Positions 52,201-61,200 of a stretch of 64,000 bases of DNA are shown in pieces. Numbering within the stretch: position 1 is the first letter of the stretch; every line of letters starts with the position of its first letter. Source of the DNA: Siphonodentalium dalli (taxonomy: Eukaryota; Mollusca; Scaphopoda; Gadilida; Siphonodentaliidae); NCBI GenBank assembly GCA_032622095.1, contig CP136062.1, positions 154,498,875-154,562,874 of the forward strand, written 5' to 3'. Both the position numbers and the translations under genes were made by a program. The notes beneath the pieces are model-generated. The model saw only the letters and a list, made by a program, of their open reading frames with translations. It was not told the DNA's origin and ran no database searches.

Positions 52201-55200
52201 TATAAATTCAATGTGACTCATTGTTGGATATCACACACTTTATCTGGAGAACTTCAATCTGATCATAGGTCTCCCATAGCAGTTGAGGTCTAAGCAGAAT
52301 GAGATTCCCAGATGGTGAATTTGGTGATGCTAGCCCACTGTGAGGGACCTCATTCTGCAATTGAGGTTTGAGTTTAGGTACTACCTAAAGAGTAAATGTA
52401 GCCTAATTGTTCTGTGGGGAATATCCTTAGTCCCACTGCTAATATTCTAAAGCAGAGTGACCACAACGAACAATGAAGACTGTTGTTCATGTGATAAATA
52501 AGATAACTTAATTTTCGATTTTGCTACATGTTAAACTTTGGTTGTTTTTTGCAGAGGTTGAAGCTAAGAATAAGGAAGAAGATGATAAGCAGCGTCTTGA
52601 AGAAATGTCGGAAGATGAGTATGATGCGATGTCGGAGGATGAGAAAGCTGTTGTTGATAAAAAGAGACTTGAAGTGAAAAAAGAGAGAATTAGGAGGTAC
52701 TAAGTGCTGAATTATCCCATCAAGTCTTGCAAAATTAGCTTCATATTTTTTCGCTAAAGGAAGCCGTTCACACTGAACTATGTGGATATATGTCCTGCTT
52801 TGTAAGACCACAGTAGGAAAGTGGTTAACTTTTTGGTCGCCTCCCGACATATAATGTGCTTGCCCGATTAGTCACACATAAACGCTCCCATTATAACCGG
52901 CTATACTCGATTTATTTCCGACTCAATCAGGAGATTGGCGAGTTGTGGGGTTTGAGAATGGCACTGCCATGGGAGGGATCTATGATAGTTCAGTGTTTCG
53001 GCTTTCATTAAGGAAAAATGTATTATACTTATAAAAATAATATTTTTTCCGCTCAAGAAAGCCGTTCCCACTGAACTATATGGATTAAAATGCAAGCCCA
53101 GGAGGAGGCACGAGCAATAAAGTTTGTATCCAAATTTAAAGGGGAATGTACTCGTCTGAAACAGGGCAAGCACATTATACGTTGGGAGGCGACCAAAAAG
53201 TTAACCCCTTTCCTACTGTGGTTTTACAAAGCAGGACATATATCCATATAGTTCAGTGTTCAGGCTTTCTTTAAGGAAAAATGTATAAAATCATATTTTC
53301 AAACAAATCAAAATTATCATGTGTGAGATTATACCTTTGCTCAAATATTCAAATTCAAATTTTGTTATTGGTTAAAAACCAAACATTTGTGACCCGCCAT
53401 ATCAAATCCAGTCGGAAGTCGGGATTTTTTTTACCCTGTGCCAATGCATTCTCTTATATATGCGAGTCGACCATAGGTCGCCTCGCATATATAAGAGAAT
53501 GCATTGGCCTAACAATTTTTTTAATTTTTTTTTAAATAAACGTTTCTGACAATTTTAGGACATAAAATAAAAAACATCCATTACCCTGCAGGGAGCCACA
53601 CGCATATATAAAAGCATATAGAAGAGTGTCGTCTGCTCATGTTTGTCTGGGGCTCTGTATGGGTGAAATTATAAAATTGTTAAAGAATACAAGAAAAAAT
53701 TATTAAAATTGTAAAAAATTGTTAGGCCAATGTATTCTCTTATATATGCGAGGCGACCTATGGTCGACTTGCATATATAAGAGAATGCATTGGCACAGGG
53801 TAAAAAAATCCCGACTTCCGACTGGATTTGATATGGCGGGTCACATTTGGTTATAACCAAGAATGACATACAGAAAAAAGCAAACAAAACAAAACATGAT
53901 TTCTATACACAAATGTCATCGGCAATATATATCAATTGGGTTGAGACGAGTGAAGCTCACATATTACAGTTGCATAACTGGTATAGGTGTATACATAATG
54001 GGAAGCTATAAGATTGATATAATTAAGTTATTTGCATAATGTATATTGTTCCCAGCAATGATGCAAAGTGATTCAAATAGTAATTTGGCTATAATCATGT
54101 GTTCTGGTCAGAAACAGAGGCAGTATATGTTAAGATTGTGTTAGATAGCCTTATTTTATAGCCTTCAAAAAGATTAACAGCATATCTTTTTCAGTGCAGG
54201 TAAGAATAAGTTTGAATATTGATTTGTTACACATGAGTTGGAAAGATGGGTAAATTTCTGTAATGTCAGTGTTTATACACTGCCTGAGAACTTCATATCT
54301 CCATTTATTTGTCTGTTTCCAAATGTAAACTTCTGTTTAAATAGAAATTTAAATTTGATCTTCTGAATCATTACATACGGTATGCAAGATATAAATTTTA
54401 TTCTTAAATAATGGCATATAATAATCTATACCTAATGAAATACAAATCTGATGTATTTTTTACCTATTTTAGGGAAATGGAAGAGAAGGCAGAAAGAGAC
54501 AGAAAAGAACGTGAAGAGGAAGAAGAAAGGAGGCGTATTGATGAAGAAAAGTTAGTGATATATAACATCAAACCAATTAATAAGTTATCTTATATTGGTT
54601 ACTGTGTCTCTTGCATGCTAGCAAACAGTAATAGATAATCTTCCAAAAAATAAATAATAATAATATAGATAGAAAATCTCTAAATTAATGAAATTTTTCC
54701 AACATTTCAAACGTTGAGTTCTGATTTATCTAAAATTAGAAATTTAGATAAGTTCATCTTTGAAGACATAATGGTAAGGTAGTGCAACACAAGTCCTTCA
54801 GATAACATTTACAACAATGCTCTTGATACACATGCATCAGCTCTTTCAGTTCTTGCTGCCTTCCCCCCACATACACCTCACCAAGGCTCAAAATAAGTGG
54901 TCGGTCACAGTCATTGTCCGACAAAAAATAGCTTATGTCCAGTGCACTTCTGTATCTGTTGGACATTTTTAAACAATCTGTAACTGTTTGGGTACATCCA
55001 AGGAGCCATTACTGGCCAAATCGGACATTGAAAGTAAATAGTTCTTTTTTAATTTCAGATCAATTCAGAGTGAATATAATTATGTCGTTTGTGAATTGCA
55101 TGTATTTTTTTGAACTTTTGAAAACAAAAATAACATGGGTTTTTCATGGGTGGCGATTGGATGCTCACTAAAATGAGAGCATCATTGATGAAAAATAAGT

Positions 55201-58200
55201 TGATTGGAAATCTGAAAATTTGATAGGCACCATTTTGAAATGACCAACACCATCCATTTGGTGCCTGTCATTTTGACAGTCAGTGAAAAAATAATTATTT
55301 TTTTAGCCTTGCACCTCACCCTGGCATTTGTTACATAAAATCTCGTACACAAATAATCTAATCTCAACATCCCTACAACTGAATCAATCAAGTAATTTAC
55401 CCATCAGCGAGTATTAAATGGTTAATTTTTTTTTGTCATTGTCAGTAAATCAAAGAAGAGAGGAAAGAAAGTGCAACAGCAGACAGACATGAGCAAGGAT
55501 GGAAAGAAGAGTGTAGCTCCTGGCAAACCACCTCCAACAAGTCAAGCGAACCTCGCTAAACAGCCAGTCAAACCTCATGATCCGGATCACACAGCAGCCA
55601 ATAAAGCTGGGTCGAACACCGATCGACCAGAATCTCACCAAACAGAGAGAAGTGAGACGTTGCTTGATGAGGCTAAGTAAGTGTTGTATATACAGTTTGT
55701 CTGACATTTGCAGAATGAGGTCCCTGGAGGGTGAATTTAGTGACGCTATCCCGCATAGCAGGATAGCATCACCATATTCACCCGCTGGGAACCTCACTCT
55801 GCTTAGGCCTCAACTGCTGGGGAGACCTCGGATCAAATTGTATTTCCCCAGTTCGTTGGTGATAGTCACATCGATTATGTATTTTATACTTTCTGCAAAT
55901 TAGGGGATATAGAAACTTCCCCTAAGGGAAAAAGGAACTAAAAAACATTATTAATTTGAGACTATAGGTACTTCCCAGAAGATGAGGCCTAAGCAGAATG
56001 AGGTTCCCAGAGAATTTGGTGATGCTAGCCCACTGTGCAAGATAGTGATACTAAATTCACCCTCTGGGGACCTCATTCTGCAAATGTCAGACACACTATA
56101 TCCAGTCTTGACAGTGTGGGTGTTTCTGTTAAAAATGCACACACAGTTCTAGATATTAGCATAATGGTAAATAAAATGTAATACTCTAACTTTATATTGG
56201 GGCCTGCTACTATATCATATGAAATTTTCACATTTTTAGATTTAACTAGCAGAGAGTTAAGTATATTGTCATCAATTAATATTGTCAAGTGTCGAGGCAC
56301 TGAGATTGGATATGTGTCATTGTTTTTTATTAGAAAATGTACAACTTGATTTGCATATAAATTAATGATATAATACCCAGATGGATAATTGAGAAATAAA
56401 GGCATTTAATAAAATTGTAAAGATACACAGTCGTCATGTGGGCACATTAAATTTCTGTTATAAAATTTAATACAAAATATTTGTGCAATATGTATTTGAC
56501 CTAATTATATATTATTTCGTCAAACAGGAAGAAGAAGCCGAAGGATGCTAAGAAGCCTGACGGAAAAGATAAAGGGAAGGATGGAGAATACTCGGATAAG
56601 GATGAGGTGTTCGTCGATCCCGTCAAGGACACCGAGAAACTTCTAATGCAGAGGTAACAACACTAACTGTCTCGTTATCATGGCTGTGTTTGGAATATTG
56701 TGTTTAATACCAATATCTAGCACAGTCTATGGCCATGTTTAATTTTACAGTTTGTTAATTTTTCTAACACAATACATGCCAAGCTTCTGCACTTAACCCT
56801 TTACCCAACAGAAGGGCCCTGTGCCAATGCATTCTCTTATATATGCGAGTCGACCATAGGTCGCCTCGCATATATAAGAGAATGCATTGGCTTAACACAT
56901 TAAAAATTATAAAATTGTTAAAGAATGTAAGAAAAAATGGTAAAAAGTGTTAAAAAAAGATTTTGTTTAGGCCAATGCATTCTCTTATATATGCGAGGCG
57001 ACCTATGGTCGACTCGCATATATAAGAGAATGCATTGGCACAGGGCTAACTGTAACTATCACAATGTGGCCAAGGAGCCGGTTCCAATGATATCCATATT
57101 TGTATGGTTCTATTGAGACAGACCGAAGATATTTTAGGCTGTTGAAGCTTTATTTGGCCGGTTTGTTGGGTAAAGGGTTAAAGTTAGTTATTATTACACT
57201 TTCATGCCTTTATTTTTTGTGAAATAATATATTTAAATATGTTAAATAAAGAAGTAATAAATAGCCATATATTTGCATTTGTTTTAGGTTTAGGACATTT
57301 GAGCATTCCCACAAGGAGATTGTAGATATGATAGAATTCTGGGATAGAACGACATTGTCAACAAAAAGACCACACAGTCCTTCGGAGAAGTCTGATGAAG
57401 ATCAGGGTCACCCACCCTCCGGCAAGAAAGGAAAGGCCAAAGGTACAATCATCCTATAAGACATTATCAAGAAATATACAGTGGTCATGGGATTATGGCC
57501 ATGAGAAACCTGTATGAAACAACGTCTATGATTGGTCAGAAAGCAGAGTTATAAATCCCATGTTGATGTATCCTGTCGCAAGTTTACGTGCTGATAATTT
57601 TCGGGAAATATATCAAATGGCCATGAATTACCAGGACTGTCGGACCAATGCCAATGCATTCTCTTATATTATGCGAGTCTCCCATAGGGTGCCTCACATA
57701 TATAAGTGAACACATTGGCCTAACAATATTTATCTTGACATTATAAGCCAGTGCATTCTCTTAAATATGCGTGGCTCACTATGGCAGACTAATTTTTAGA
57801 GAAAGCACTGGCACAGTATATATAATACTGCCCCAACGCAGCTCCCACCATGGAAGGGTTAATAATATATACTTGGATAATGAAACATTTGAGTATGCAA
57901 CTTTTTCGTCTCCTCAGTTACATTAATTAGTTTGTTGATGAAATGTCAAAATGCTTATGCCTTGTTGGGTTTTCAAAGTTTTTCTGATAATTGTTTTTAT
58001 GAATACAGACAAACATGATAAAGAAAAGGAGAAAGAGAAAGAAAAGCAGAGGCAGCTGGAAAAAGAAGCTGCAGAAAAAGCAGCAAGAGAGGTAAGCCAA
58101 TACCATAGTAACTGAATTGAAACTAGCAGATATAGTCTACCATTTTTATAATGCATTTAGCAGTAAATTGGTTTCAATGCACTCCACACTGATTATAGGC

Positions 58201-61200
58201 TAGGGCATATGACACATTGACAGTCCCATCCTCCAATGATGAAGCAATATCAGCTGTAAGAAGGTGTATGCATAATACTAATTGTACTACAGCTTGTTGC
58301 CAGGAAGGAGCATCTCAAGACAATTGTGACCAAAGTTCCTTGTTTAACGCGATAATGCTAATAGCACAAAATTTTAAACACTGCTTTAGGCCAATTCTGT
58401 CCCAGTCCACATGGTGCGAATGACTGATATAGTCATACCTGGAGTGATTACTCATTCGTCCAGAAACTTTGTTCCTTCCCCTTTGTTTAACCTTTTCTAT
58501 ACTAAATGGATTCTTCCAATCAGTTATAAAATTATACATTGGAATGATTTATTATTCATTTGGAGGGATGTTAAGGTGATAAAAACAGACGACAGATAAA
58601 TAAAAGTACAGAAGGAGTCCTATTTATTGAGGGAAATGTTTAGATAATAAGTTCCTCGTTCAACGAGATAATAACTTATTATCTGAACATTTCCTATGGG
58701 ATAATTACCAATTAATGACGCGTTAGTATAGAAAGAGTTACAGATCTTCTCAAAAGAAGTGTCCCTCCCGACCACATTACGACTGCGTTGGAGTAACGTT
58801 ACGACCGCGTTGATAATAAAAACTTCAACGCAGTCGTAACGTTACTCCAACGCGGTCGTGATTTTTTTCTCAACGCGGTCGAGGTAACCGTCAACGCAAC
58901 ATAACGCGGTCGGCATGACCATCAACGCAACAAACGCGAGCGAGATAACCATCAACGCAACAAACGAGGTCGAGAGAATAGCTTATCAACTGTAATAATA
59001 ATTATTGAATAACATTGTAAACAAGAATATTCACCACAGTGAATTTTAACTTTGAGACATGAACTCATTTTATTAAAAAAAATTAAATTGAAGAGAGAAA
59101 ATGAACGATGGCCACCAATTTTAGTTTCATACAATTTTCTGATAGGAAACGGAACGAAATGTTGTAATCAATCGAGACGGTGACATTTGGTTCACAATGG
59201 AACGTTGCCAATATTATACATTGTTTTTGGCTTGGGTAATGCATGATTTATTGGTGATGTTTTACATTTAGAATTTTTCTGGAAAAAAAATAATAAATAA
59301 ATGCAGATCACATTGATTGCGCTGCACGAATTAATAGAGATGCAATTGAAATTTCTAACAAACAAAAAACTTTGAGTTCACGTCGCAATGTACATGTACG
59401 TGTATTCTTTGAATATTTAATATTCAGCGTCACCTCCTAATAAAGGTCGATAACCTGTACGCCAAGGGTCCGATGTCATTTGAAATCTTCGTGAGGGTAC
59501 GCTAAAACACACATCTACATTTACACGCACGTTGGTAATCGACACATGGATATACATGTACAGTGATGCAAATAATTTAGAATATTAATTATCCATGTGT
59601 TGTGAAATACCTGTAAAACAAGCAGCGCTCTGATTTGGTAACCAATGATTTGTCACTTTAACCAACAGACCGCGGATCAAAATAATGCCGCGAATGATTG
59701 ACAGCGGTATCAATGAACTCAAATACAATAGGGGGCATGTCTTCGGTAAAGTTGAAATTGATACCCTGTGACTCAAACGGAATTCTCGATTGAAAACGTG
59801 CTGTCATAATTTCGTCGGTTTTGATTGGCTAGTGACCACTCGATGAAGTCGTGTTACTTAATTCAATGATGATGAAATAACGAAATCATATTCAATGTTG
59901 CTTCGATGAGACCTACAGTAAACGAGATCTACATGTACGTTTCAGTAATTGTCCGCTATTGTATAGGCAAGCATATGATAAATATTAACTTTCTTTTTAC
60001 CGTAGTATATATAAGTTTAATAATTTTGTTAAATTCTGTTTTACTTTATACCAGAATTAAATCACTGCAATTCAATTATTTATTTGTCTTCATCAAATAT
60101 TTGAAAACAAAACATATACATTTGAAGATCCAAGCGCGGTCCCACGCAGTCTATACAAAATTAGACAAAATTGTATTTTTTCTAGCTTTCCGGGTTATAA
60201 AAGAAAACTTTAATATAGTCACCATCAATTATTATGTCACAGAAATTGCAAAAAACACACAAAAATGTCCACTGTTTTACTATCAATCTATATTTACATA
60301 CGTTAATGGTTTTACATTGAAAACAAGTACAAACTGTCATAATTTAAATGTTCGTTATTACATTCCACGTTTCGGTGGAAACATGGACGCTCTTTATTAG
60401 AAGCGATAATTTGAATTTTTGCAAGACTGACAACAAGTGAGTTAAATGTATTCTCTTGAAAGCCGATATCTGGTCATCAAAACCTCATATAATAAAAAAG
60501 TTCCCAGACCCCTGTGCATTTTTTCTTTTGCACATATATTTACAGTATTCTCCGAAATTCGTTATCATTTCTGCTGACAAGTACATCGTAAAATATCAAC
60601 AATTCAAAGCACAAGTCTACACATGATGGCTTACCCATTTGATTTCAAACGCCGATGCCGGACAAAATATATACAGTAATTTAATGTCCCGCTAACAAAA
60701 CAAAAACACACACCACCACCACCAGATAATTTTTCTGTAACTCCACCCATATTTGAAAATTTATCTTCTAATTGGTCAGATTCACACCCTGAACGGAGAC
60801 TGACATACTGCTGCAGAGAAACGACAGACATCATGTTAAAACGGTGCATTTTAAATCTATTATAGTCGACTACGAAACCAGAATGTTAGTTAGTTAAGGT
60901 TTATTTACTGTTAATAAGCCTATTAGATATATTCTTCGTTCCGTTTGCCATTTGCAATGACGTGTACATATATTCACTCTCCAGCAGTTCTGTAGCAGAC
61001 ATTTATGGCAATATATTCGTGCGTAGTGTTTTACTCCATATACATTGGGGAAACACAACCACACGACCGCCCTGTGCGATACACTGATACATGCAAATTG
61101 TACCTGTATATATCACAAAAAAGTCTTAACACGAGTCAAAAGCTGCAAATAAATTGCCTTATTTGGAACGAATGTGTAGATATGTGATTTTCGGTGAGTG

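Noticed and set aside
59906-60400. A 164-codon frame as a host gene
   Set aside because: Lies inside the 2.8-kb element, AT-driven composition, no domain; listed only at low confidence.
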